Source: Pseudomonadota bacterium
Lineage (GTDB): Bacteria > Pseudomonadota > Alphaproteobacteria > UBA2136 > JASBTF01
Assembly (NCBI GenBank): GCA_030148545.1
Contig: JASBTF010000001.1
Coordinates: 132,885-196,884 of the forward strand
Reading direction: 5' to 3'
DNA: 64,000 nt
The position numbers and the translations under genes were made by a program. This document shows, piece by piece, positions 16,790 through 23,843 of the stretch (positions are counted from its first letter, which is position 1; each line of letters opens with the position of its first letter). The notes under the pieces were generated by a model that searched no databases, was not told where the DNA came from, and was given only the letters and a program-made list of their open reading frames with translations.

Positions 16790-16818
16790 TAAGTAAATCT
16801 CAAATAAGGAACGAGAAG

Positions 16819-18195
16819 ATGACAACATATCAGCGCCCTAGTGGCGCTTATAGTGGTGCCGATGGCTTAAGCAATCGCACCAAATATCAGGAGGATGCGG
16901 CGGCCGTACCCAAGGTGCCAATTAGCAGTAGTAAAATAGATGGTGACTTTAACTACATTATTGATGCGTTAAACACCATTATTAGTGCTGCAGGCAGCCG
17001 CAGTAGTATTGATGATCGCTTGAGTGTGAGCCTCAATGATGATGGGACATTAAAAGCTAGTGTAACCGTTGGGGTGGATGATTGGGTGGCCGATGCTGCT
17101 GCAAGTGGTTTAACCCGTGTGGATGATAGCTCTCTTACACTAAACGGTGACCAAACCAGTGTGTACCTGCCTATGCGCCGTGTGCGGATGATTATTGGCG
17201 GTAACCCGGTGTTTGGTTCGGTTGTAAGTGCAAGTTACGCAGCCAGTGTAACCACATTGGTATTGGGTGATTTAGTGGATGCTGCTGGCAGTGCTACAAC
17301 TGTTGCTACTGCGCCAAGCGCTATTGCTTATAGCTATGCAACAGCAGGGGTAACAGGTAACAGTACGCTGCGTTTTGAGCAGTTGAACGGTGTGGCCGAT
17401 GCCCCAGTGGTTCGGCTAAACGATACCGGTGCAAGCGGTAAAGAATATGGCCTACAAAGCGATGGTGGCCAACTGAATGTGGTGGAAAATACTGGCACAG
17501 CAGCACCGGTGTGGACCACACGTTTGAGTGTGAACAGCAGTGGGCTGGATTTAAGCGGTAGCCCACTAGGCACCAGCTCTATTGCCGATGTAGCTGTAAC
17601 AACGGCAAAGCTAGCTGATGATGCGGTATCTACCGCTAAAATGGCAAGTGGTACTGCAGATAACCTACTTGGCTATAATGGTAGTGGTAACCCAAGTGAA
17701 GTTACTATTGGCAGTGGGTTGAGCTTGAGCAGTGGTACGCTGAGTAACACGGCAACGGTAAGCGATGCGGCAACAAATACAGCGGGTTTGGTAGAGCTTG
17801 CAACGGCAACCGAAGTAGGTAACGAAACCAGCAGCGGTACCGAGGCACCATTAGCTGTGCAACCGAGCACATTAAAAAACCACCCTGGTGTGGCTAATGC
17901 TTGGGTTTATTTTGATGGTACAGGCACCGTGAGTATCTCCGACAGTTATAACGTGAGCAGCATTACCGATAATGGTACGGGTGACTATACCATTAACTTT
18001 ACTAATGCGATGGCCGATAGCAGTTATAGCGGTGCTTATGGTGGTACTCGCACAGCATCTAGTGGCCATGGTGGACACATTATGACCGGTACACGGGGTA
18101 CCAGTTCGTTACAAATATTAACTTGGGGTGCAGATACCGCGTGGGATGCAGCTCGTGATTGGGACCGTGTGGAGGTAATGGTATGGAACAGCTAG
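16819..18195 (+). CDS. Phage tail-fibre-like protein
   Basis: A 458-residue Ser/Thr/Ala/Gly-rich protein with the layout of a phage tail fibre. The N terminus (TYQRPSGAYSGADGLSNRT, then PISSSKIDGDFNYIIDALN) matches virion-attachment ends of tail fibres. The middle is beta-rich with TTAKLADDAVSTAKMASGT, a trimeric-fibre signature. The C terminus WVYFDGTGTVSISDSYNVSS with DNGTGDYTINF is the tip-domain type common in tail fibres. AAGGA lies 8 bases before the ATG. The next gene overlaps by 13 bases. No other phage genes are near, so it is a stray module, a domesticated gene, or cargo that could act as a surface adhesin. Confidence 0.8.
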   Translation: MTTYQRPSGAYSGADGLSNRTKYQEDAAAVPKVPISSSKIDGDFNYIIDALNTIISAAGSRSSIDDRLSVSLNDDGTLKASVTVGVDDWVADAAASGLTRVDDSSLTLNGDQTSVYLPMRRVRMIIGGNPVFGSVVSASYAASVTTLVLGDLVDAAGSATTVATAPSAIAYSYATAGVTGNSTLRFEQLNGVADAPVVRLNDTGASGKEYGLQSDGGQLNVVENTGTAAPVWTTRLSVNSSGLDLSGSPLGTSSIADVAVTTAKLADDAVSTAKMASGTADNLLGYNGSGNPSEVTIGSGLSLSSGTLSNTATVSDAATNTAGLVELATATEVGNETSSGTEAPLAVQPSTLKNHPGVANAWVYFDGTGTVSISDSYNVSSITDNGTGDYTINFTNAMADSSYSGAYGGTRTASSGHGGHIMTGTRGTSSLQILTWGADTAWDAARDWDRVEVMVWNS

Positions 18196-18614
18196 TATAT
18201 GTGATAGATCGTGGGGATAGCGTTGCTATTGATATTCCTGCGCCGGCAGCAGTAGCAAAGGGTGATTATCAATCTCCGCAAGGCGCTTTGGCGGTAGATG
18301 CATCGGCACTGCCAAGTAGCTTCCGTAATGCATGGCGTGTGGAAAATGGCACTGTGGCAGTCAATATGGTTGCAGCACGAGAGCTGTTTTTGGATGAGCT
18401 GCGCCGTATGCGAGATGCACAGTTAGCTGAGCTTGATGGCCAAATGCTAAAAGCAATGGAGCAGTTTGATGAAGCTGAACAAGCAGCACTTGCAGCCGAA
18501 AAACAAGCATTGCGTGACTTGCCGCAAACTGTGGCAGTGCAAACTGCTACCAACATTGATGAGTTGGTAGATTTGTGGCCAATTGGTGAGTTAGGTGCAG
18601 TACCGGCTTTTTAA
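18183..18614 (+). CDS. Phage tail-fibre assembly-like protein
   Basis: A 143-residue protein that overlaps the tail-fibre gene by 13 bases, so the two are translationally coupled. The C-terminal half is a charged helical hairpin (AELDGQMLKAMEQFDEAEQ, then KQALRDLPQTVAVQTATNID and LVDLWP). The KQALRDLP...LWP pattern occurs in small proteins encoded after tail-fibre genes in many phages. Role in fibre assembly is inferred from this pattern and position. Its TAA overlaps the stop of the convergent ligase gene within the palindrome TTAA at 18611-18614. Confidence 0.7.
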   Translation: MEQLVYVIDRGDSVAIDIPAPAAVAKGDYQSPQGALAVDASALPSSFRNAWRVENGTVAVNMVAARELFLDELRRMRDAQLAELDGQMLKAMEQFDEAEQAALAAEKQALRDLPQTVAVQTATNIDELVDLWPIGELGAVPAF

Positions 18615-19810
18615 GTTCGGTCGGCTTTAACAATAGTGGCGGTTAGCGCGCTGGTGAGAATCAGCGCCGCTACCCACCATGTTTGCCATGCGCCATAACT
18701 CACGCTGGTAATAACCACAACACAGGCCCAGTACGCCCACCATAGGGCCAAAGTTTCTTTTTTAGCGGTAATCCACTGGCGTGGGTGGAGCCACCACAGC
18801 AAGGCAGTGGTAATGAGTGCAACACCAATAAAGCCAAGTTCCAACCACCATTGTAGTGCCATGTGGTGCGGGTGGAGTGGAATACTCTCGCCAATGCTAC
18901 CGTGTGGTAGCATAATCATTTCCCCAAGGTGGCGGGAGGCATGCAAGCCATAACCCCATAGTGGTTGGTTGGCAATAAGCTCGGTTACGTAGTTCCAAAT
19001 AGCCAAACGATGCATGGATGAATTGGGCAACTGTTGCATAACATCGGTTGGGATAAAATTAGCCAAAGCCCACAGTAGTAGTGGTGTGGTGAGAATAAAA
19101 GCGCCAACACCAATCCATAGAATTTTTGTAAAACCAGTAGGTAAATAACGCACGAGCAGGAAGGTTAGCGCGCCAACGCCCAGCCCTATTTGAGCGCTCA
19201 GGCTATCGGTTTGTGCAACAAGCAAGGCAACAATAGCCACCAATAACCAACCTAATTTGTGTTGCTGGCGTTGGCTGAGCAGTAGCCATATTGGCCATAG
19301 CCACAGTACAAGCATGGCGGTGCCTTTGTTCCACATACTGGTGATAACAGGTGCTTTGGTGCCGTCTGCAAGTTGCAAAATGGCGTGCTCTTGCCACACA
19401 AAAGCAAGCGCAAGTACTTGAATGGTTAGTAAAAAACCACCAATGAGCACATGGTTCCAACGGTGCCAAGCTGTGCTGGTGTAGCGCCAGCTCCAAACCC
19501 ATAAACCCATGCACACAGCGGTAATCAGTAGGCTAGTAAATTTATCAAACGCTTGCTCGGGAAAAGGGTGCCATAAGCTACTAATGCCGAGCCACGCTGT
19601 GATACAGGCCGCTAGCAGTGCATGTTTTTTATTAATGTTCTTTAGTGTTTTGTATAGTTTATGCCAAACATCAGCTTTGTAGGACAAAATACCCATGGTG
19701 GCTAGCAGCAGTACGAGTAGCAAAGGGACAACCGTATTAGGGCTAAGCAGCCAAATGGTGCCACACAGGGCAAGGAGCAAAACTTTTACAAAGGCGAGCG
19801 ATGCAAGCAT
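18611..19810 (-). CDS. O-antigen ligase / polymerase-like membrane protein
   Basis: A 399-residue inner-membrane protein with about 11-12 hydrophobic segments. The large periplasmic loop near the C terminus contains RLAIWNYVTELIANQPLWGYGLHASR and LHPHHMALQWWLELGFIGVAL, the conserved Wzy_C/WaaL pattern (W-GYG and H-hydrophobic-LELG). It probably ligates or polymerises surface polysaccharide on an undecaprenyl carrier. It stands alone between the tail-fibre module and apbC, without neighbouring glycosyltransferases. It cannot be assigned as ligase versus polymerase from the sequence. Confidence 0.85.
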   Translation of the reverse strand: MLASLAFVKVLLLALCGTIWLLSPNTVVPLLLVLLLATMGILSYKADVWHKLYKTLKNINKKHALLAACITAWLGISSLWHPFPEQAFDKFTSLLITAVCMGLWVWSWRYTSTAWHRWNHVLIGGFLLTIQVLALAFVWQEHAILQLADGTKAPVITSMWNKGTAMLVLWLWPIWLLLSQRQQHKLGWLLVAIVALLVAQTDSLSAQIGLGVGALTFLLVRYLPTGFTKILWIGVGAFILTTPLLLWALANFIPTDVMQQLPNSSMHRLAIWNYVTELIANQPLWGYGLHASRHLGEMIMLPHGSIGESIPLHPHHMALQWWLELGFIGVALITTALLWWLHPRQWITAKKETLALWWAYWACVVVITSVSYGAWQTWWVAALILTSALTATIVKADRT

Positions 19811-19845
19811 GGGTAAGGGTTTAGCGCAAAGTTATACGGAATGTC

Positions 19846-19874
19846 TTGAGATTTTTTTGTAAACCGCCTACTAA
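19846..19874 (+). promoter_or_regulatory. Putative leaderless promoter of apbC
   Basis: TTGAGA at 19846-19851, exact 17-base spacer, TACTAA at 19869-19874, then 5 bases to the ATG at 19880. Confidence 0.5.
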
Positions 19875-19879
19875 AGGGT

Positions 19880-20725
19880 ATGTCTACGTCACCATTAGAA
19901 CACATTCGCCACATTGTGGCAGTTGGCTCCGGTAAGGGCGGTGTTGGTAAAAGCACCGTAACGATGAACTTGGCTACTACCTTGGCAAAAATGGGCCACA
20001 AAGTTGGCATTTTGGATGCTGATGTGTATGGCCCCAGCCAGCCAACCATGTTGGGAGTGGAAGAAGCTGAACCACAAAGTGATGGTGAGACCATTCAACC
20101 TGTTGAAACATATGGTGTTAAGCTGATGTCTATGGGCTTTATGGTGGATGCAGATACCCCGCTTGTGTGGCGTGGCCCTATGGTGCAATCGGCACTTAAG
20201 CAGATGTTATTAAACGTAAATTGGGGCGAGCTGGATTATTTATTTCTCGATTTGCCACCAGGCACGGGCGATATTCAGCTCAGTTTGGCACAAAGTGCCC
20301 CGCTGAGTGGGGCTATAGTGGTTTGTACGCCGCAGGATTTGGCACTTTTAGACGCCCGTAAAGCAGTGACAATGTTTGGCAAAGTGAACATTCCGGTGTG
20401 GGGTCTTATTGAAAATATGAGCACCTTTATTTGCCCGCATTGTGGCGGTGAGAGCCATATTTTTGACCATGGTGGTGTGGTGAAATTTGCTGAAAAATTG
20501 GATGTACCAGTGTTGGGGCAGTTGCCATTGGATATGGACCTGCGCCTTGCGACCGATAGTGGCAAGCCCGTGGCTGTCACTACGCCTAAGAGCCAAGCCG
20601 CAGCGCATTTTTATAAATGTGCTGAGAAAGTGCATATTGCAGCACAGGATGCTGAAAATCAGCACGACATGCCGATTGGTGCCGATGGTGCAGCACCAAA
20701 ACAGGTGAAGATTACTATTCAATAA
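19880..20725 (+). CDS. apbC: Iron-sulfur cluster carrier ATPase (Mrp/ApbC/NBP35 family)
   Basis: A cytosolic P-loop ATPase of 281 residues that binds and transfers 4Fe-4S clusters to target proteins. The deviant Walker A VGSGKGGVGKSTVTMNLA is at ~16-33, LDADVYGPSQPTMLG follows, and the cluster-binding pair CPHC occurs at ~195 after ENMSTFI. Walker B is LFLDLPPGTGDIQL. The N-terminal MIP18/DUF59 domain of longer homologues is absent, so this is the short form. It stands alone; no suf or isc genes are in the window. Confidence 0.93.
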   Translation: MSTSPLEHIRHIVAVGSGKGGVGKSTVTMNLATTLAKMGHKVGILDADVYGPSQPTMLGVEEAEPQSDGETIQPVETYGVKLMSMGFMVDADTPLVWRGPMVQSALKQMLLNVNWGELDYLFLDLPPGTGDIQLSLAQSAPLSGAIVVCTPQDLALLDARKAVTMFGKVNIPVWGLIENMSTFICPHCGGESHIFDHGGVVKFAEKLDVPVLGQLPLDMDLRLATDSGKPVAVTTPKSQAAAHFYKCAEKVHIAAQDAENQHDMPIGADGAAPKQVKITIQ

Positions 20726-20763
20726 AATTTTTGTAATTCGGAAGTGGCTTGTACCGATTGGAC

Positions 20764-20792
20764 TTGACGGTATGTTGGTGCATTCGTAGTAT
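20764..20792 (+). promoter_or_regulatory. Putative leaderless promoter of hflK-hflC-miaA
   Basis: TTGACG at 20764-20769, exact 17-base spacer, TAGTAT at 20787-20792. Seven bases later would be the transcription start, which is the A of the hflK ATG at 20799. Confidence 0.6.
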
Positions 20793-20798
20793 CGGGCC

Positions 20799-21995
20799 AT
20801 GAAAGTATCACCATTCCAATTGTCGTGGGACAATAACCAAGGTGGACCTTGGGGTAAGTCAAAAAAATCATCACCAAAAACTGGTCAACGCCGTGGCGAC
20901 CAAGCGCAACCGCGCCCGCGTGCTGCAGGGCCAGATGCTGAGGCAGAAGAAATGCTGCGCCAAGCAGAGGAGCGCCTGCGCCGCATGTTTGGTGGCGGTA
21001 ATGGCGGTGGCCGTGGTGCACAGGGCCCGCAAGGTATGCTGAAGTTTTTGGTACTTATTGTTGCTGGTATTTGGCTGGCGAGCGGTATTTACATTGTAGC
21101 GCCTGATGAGCAGGGTGTGGTACTGCGCTTTGGGCAGTATGTGCAAACAACATCACCGGGTTTGAACTACCACCTGCCACAGCCAATTGAAACAGTGATT
21201 AAGCCAAAAGTAGAGCGTGAAAACCAAATTGAAGTGGGTTTTCGTAGTTTTGAAAATGCGAGTAGTGCGGTGTTGAACCGTTTGCGCCAAGCCGGTGCTA
21301 ACCGTAATGCTACGGCGGATGTGCCTGATGAGTCGTTGATGCTCACTGGTGATGAAAACATTGTGGACCTTGATTTTACCGTACGTTGGCGTATTGCCGA
21401 TGCGCGCGCATTTTTGTTTAACGTGGCCGATGTACCAACAACCATTAAGGATGTAGCAGAGAGCGCAATGCGTGAAGTGATTGGTAGCCAGCCGATTGAT
21501 GATGTGCTGACTGAAAGCCGCAAAAGTGTGCAAGAGCAAACCAAGCAAAAGCTACAAAACGTGTTGGATGGTTATGCCGCTGGGGTGATTGTAACGGGGG
21601 TTGAGCTGCAGCAGGTAAACCCGCCGGCGCCGGTTGTGGATGCGTTCCGTGACGTGCAGGCAGCACGTGCTGACGCTGAGCGTTTGGAGAACGAAGCGCA
21701 ATCTTACGCTAATGATATTTTGCCACGTGCTCGCGGGGAAGCGGCGCAGTTACTGCAAAATGCGGAAGCGTATAAGCAGTCTAAAATTGCTGAGGCAGAT
21801 GGTAATGCACAACGCTTTTTGGCGCAGCTAGAAGAATACCGCAAAGCGCCGGAAGTAACACGTGACCGTTTGTACTTGGAAACGATGGAACAAATTTTGG
21901 GTGAGGCGCGAACCATGTACCTCTCAGGGGAGGCGGCGCAAGGCGTGTTGCCATACTTGCCGTTACAGCAAAAACCACAAGGGGGGGCACGCTAA
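20799..21995 (+). CDS. hflK: FtsH protease modulator HflK
   Basis: An inner-membrane SPFH/band-7 protein of 398 residues that forms the HflKC cage around the FtsH protease. The N-terminal region is Gly-rich and disordered (WDNNQGGPWG, later GGGNGGGRGAQGPQG), followed by one membrane segment (~78-98), and then the SPFH domain (VVLRFGQYVQTTSPGLNYHLP, ENIVDLDFTVRWRI) and a long Ala/Glu coiled coil. It overlaps hflC by one base. The ATG sits exactly at the predicted transcription start and no ribosome-binding site is present. Confidence 0.95.
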   Translation: MKVSPFQLSWDNNQGGPWGKSKKSSPKTGQRRGDQAQPRPRAAGPDAEAEEMLRQAEERLRRMFGGGNGGGRGAQGPQGMLKFLVLIVAGIWLASGIYIVAPDEQGVVLRFGQYVQTTSPGLNYHLPQPIETVIKPKVERENQIEVGFRSFENASSAVLNRLRQAGANRNATADVPDESLMLTGDENIVDLDFTVRWRIADARAFLFNVADVPTTIKDVAESAMREVIGSQPIDDVLTESRKSVQEQTKQKLQNVLDGYAAGVIVTGVELQQVNPPAPVVDAFRDVQAARADAERLENEAQSYANDILPRARGEAAQLLQNAEAYKQSKIAEADGNAQRFLAQLEEYRKAPEVTRDRLYLETMEQILGEARTMYLSGEAAQGVLPYLPLQQKPQGGAR

Positions 21996-22855
21996 TGCGT
22001 ACTCAACATATTTTCCTACTTTTTTTACTGGCCATTGCCGGTGTGCTGGTTGCTAACAGTGCCTTTATTGTGCGCGAAACTGAGCAAGCGATGGTGCTGG
22101 CGCTGGGTCGTGTAGAACGGGTGGAAGCCGAGCCAGGCTTGAAGTTTAAAGTTCCATTTTATCAGCAGCTGCTGTTCTTCGATAAGCGTATTTTGGAAGC
22201 AGATGCACCTGAGCAAGAGGCGCCAACTGCGGACAAAAAACGTATTGTGATTGATAGTTTTACCCGCTGGCAAATTGCTGATGCCAAGCTGTTTTATGAG
22301 CGTTTAAAAACTATGGGTAATGCTCAGGCGCGTTTGAACCGCATTGTGAACTCCAGCATTTTGAACGTGGTGGGTGGTAATAGTCTGTTGGACTTGGTAA
22401 CTGGTGACCGTACTAAAATTGTTGAAGATATTCGTATGGCTGCGGCAGAAGAAGCTAAGCCATTTGGTATTGAAGTGGTAGATGTGCGGATTAAGCGTAC
22501 TGACCTGCCAAGCGCTAACCAACGTGCGGTGTTTGAGCGTATGCGCACCGAGCGTGAGAAAGAAGCGCGCGAAATTCGAGCAAAAGGTGCTGAGCAGGCG
22601 CAGATTATTCGTGCTGAGGCTGAAAAACAGCGCACCATTTTGCTGGCAGAAGCTAATCGTGATGCTGAAAAACTACGCGGGGAAGGCGATGCAGGCGCTA
22701 TTAAAATTACGGCGCAAGCGTTTGGCCAAGATAAGGATTTTTATCACTTCCAGCGCAGCTTGCAGGCTTACCGCGAAGGGTTGAGCAATGGTGATACGCT
22801 GTTGTTGATGGACCCTTCTGTTGGTTTCTTCGACGTGTTGAACAAGTCTAACTAA
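21995..22855 (+). CDS. hflC: FtsH protease modulator HflC
   Basis: The SPFH partner of HflK, 286 residues. An N-terminal membrane anchor (~5-25) is followed by the band-7 domain (VRETEQAMVLALGRVERV, EPGLKFKVPF, DSFTRWQIADAKLFY) and a coiled-coil tail. Together with HflK it modulates FtsH turnover of membrane proteins. Start and the hflK stop overlap in TAATG. miaA follows after 3 bases, so the three form one operon. Confidence 0.95.
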   Translation: MRTQHIFLLFLLAIAGVLVANSAFIVRETEQAMVLALGRVERVEAEPGLKFKVPFYQQLLFFDKRILEADAPEQEAPTADKKRIVIDSFTRWQIADAKLFYERLKTMGNAQARLNRIVNSSILNVVGGNSLLDLVTGDRTKIVEDIRMAAAEEAKPFGIEVVDVRIKRTDLPSANQRAVFERMRTEREKEAREIRAKGAEQAQIIRAEAEKQRTILLAEANRDAEKLRGEGDAGAIKITAQAFGQDKDFYHFQRSLQAYREGLSNGDTLLLMDPSVGFFDVLNKSN

Positions 22856-22858
22856 ACT

Positions 22859-23779
22859 GTGACTTTACCACTGGCGATACAGCTGTTTGGGCCGACGGCC
22901 AGTGGTAAAACCAGTTTGGCGGTTAAGCTGGCGCAAGCGCTAAATGGCGAAATTATCAACGCCGATAGCCAGCAAGTTTATGCTGGCTTGCCTATTATTA
23001 CTGCCCAACCTGAGGAAGATGAAAAGCAGGGTGTGCCTCACCACCTGTTTGGCTGCTTGCAGCCAAATGAACCGTTGGATGCCGGCAAGTATTTAGCGCT
23101 TGCGACCCAAAAATGTGAAGAGGTACTTGCCCGTGGCAAAGTGCCATTGTTTGTAGGTGGTACGGGTATGTACTTGGATGTGCTCGCGCGTGGGATTAGC
23201 CCACTGCCAACATTGCCAGATGAGGTAAAGCAGCAAGTAGCACAGCAGTTGGAGGCGCAAGGTCAACAAGCGTTGTATGATGAACTTAAACAGGTGGATG
23301 CCACGTGGGCAGCAGCGATTGACCCAGCCGACAGCCAGCGCACGCAACATGGTTTGGTGGTGTGGCAGGCCACGGGTAAAAAGCTGAGTGAGTGGCAGCA
23401 GCAACCACGGCAGGGCGCGTTACCTGTAAAATGGTTGCGGGTGGCATTGTGCCCGCCACGGCCAGTGCTGCGGGCGCGGATTAGCCAACGTTGGGGTATT
23501 ATGCAACAGCAAGGCGTGGTGGAAGAAGTACGCACGGTGTGGGAGCAGTTTAAGGATGCGCCAACACAAGGGGTGCTGAAAAGCATTGGTGTGCCAGAGT
23601 TGGCCAAATACTTTACTGGTGAATGGGCGCTGCAACAGGCGGCGGACCGCATTGAAACGATGCACCAGCAATATGCCAAGCGCCAACGCACGTGGCTGCG
23701 CAATAACTTTGTGGCCGATGTGGCATTGCTGACGGGGGATGCGGAGTTGGCATTGGCTCAGTTGCAACAAGGTGCCTAG
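22859..23779 (+). CDS. miaA: tRNA dimethylallyltransferase
   Basis: Adds the dimethylallyl group to A37 of tRNAs that read UNN codons. The P-loop is FGPTASGKTSLAVKLA (~10-25), then NADSQQVYAGLPIITAQP, PHHLFG, DAGKYLALA and LFVGGTGMYLD, all hallmark MiaA segments. 306 residues matches the family. The start is a GTG at 22859, three bases after the hflC stop; there is no ATG in the region. Transcribed with hflKC, a pairing also known in enterobacteria, though there miaA precedes hfq-hflX-hflK. Confidence 0.95.
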   Translation: MTLPLAIQLFGPTASGKTSLAVKLAQALNGEIINADSQQVYAGLPIITAQPEEDEKQGVPHHLFGCLQPNEPLDAGKYLALATQKCEEVLARGKVPLFVGGTGMYLDVLARGISPLPTLPDEVKQQVAQQLEAQGQQALYDELKQVDATWAAAIDPADSQRTQHGLVVWQATGKKLSEWQQQPRQGALPVKWLRVALCPPRPVLRARISQRWGIMQQQGVVEEVRTVWEQFKDAPTQGVLKSIGVPELAKYFTGEWALQQAADRIETMHQQYAKRQRTWLRNNFVADVALLTGDAELALAQLQQGA

Positions 23780-23806
23780 CTTTGCGGCAAAGTGTCAGTT
23801 AAGGCG

Positions 23807-23835
23807 TTGCTGTGGCTTGGTGTTGCGCTTATAGT
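23807..23835 (+). promoter_or_regulatory. Putative leaderless promoter of sucAB
   Basis: TTGCTG at 23807-23812, exact 17-base spacer, TATAGT at 23830-23835, then 8 bases to the ATG at 23844. No Shine-Dalgarno sequence precedes the ATG. Confidence 0.5.
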
Positions 23836-23843
23836 ACTGAGCT

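Noticed and set aside
16819-18614. A prophage
   Set aside because: Only two tail-fibre-type genes are present; the flanks are ordinary chromosomal genes and no integrase, att-like repeat or structural gene is visible.
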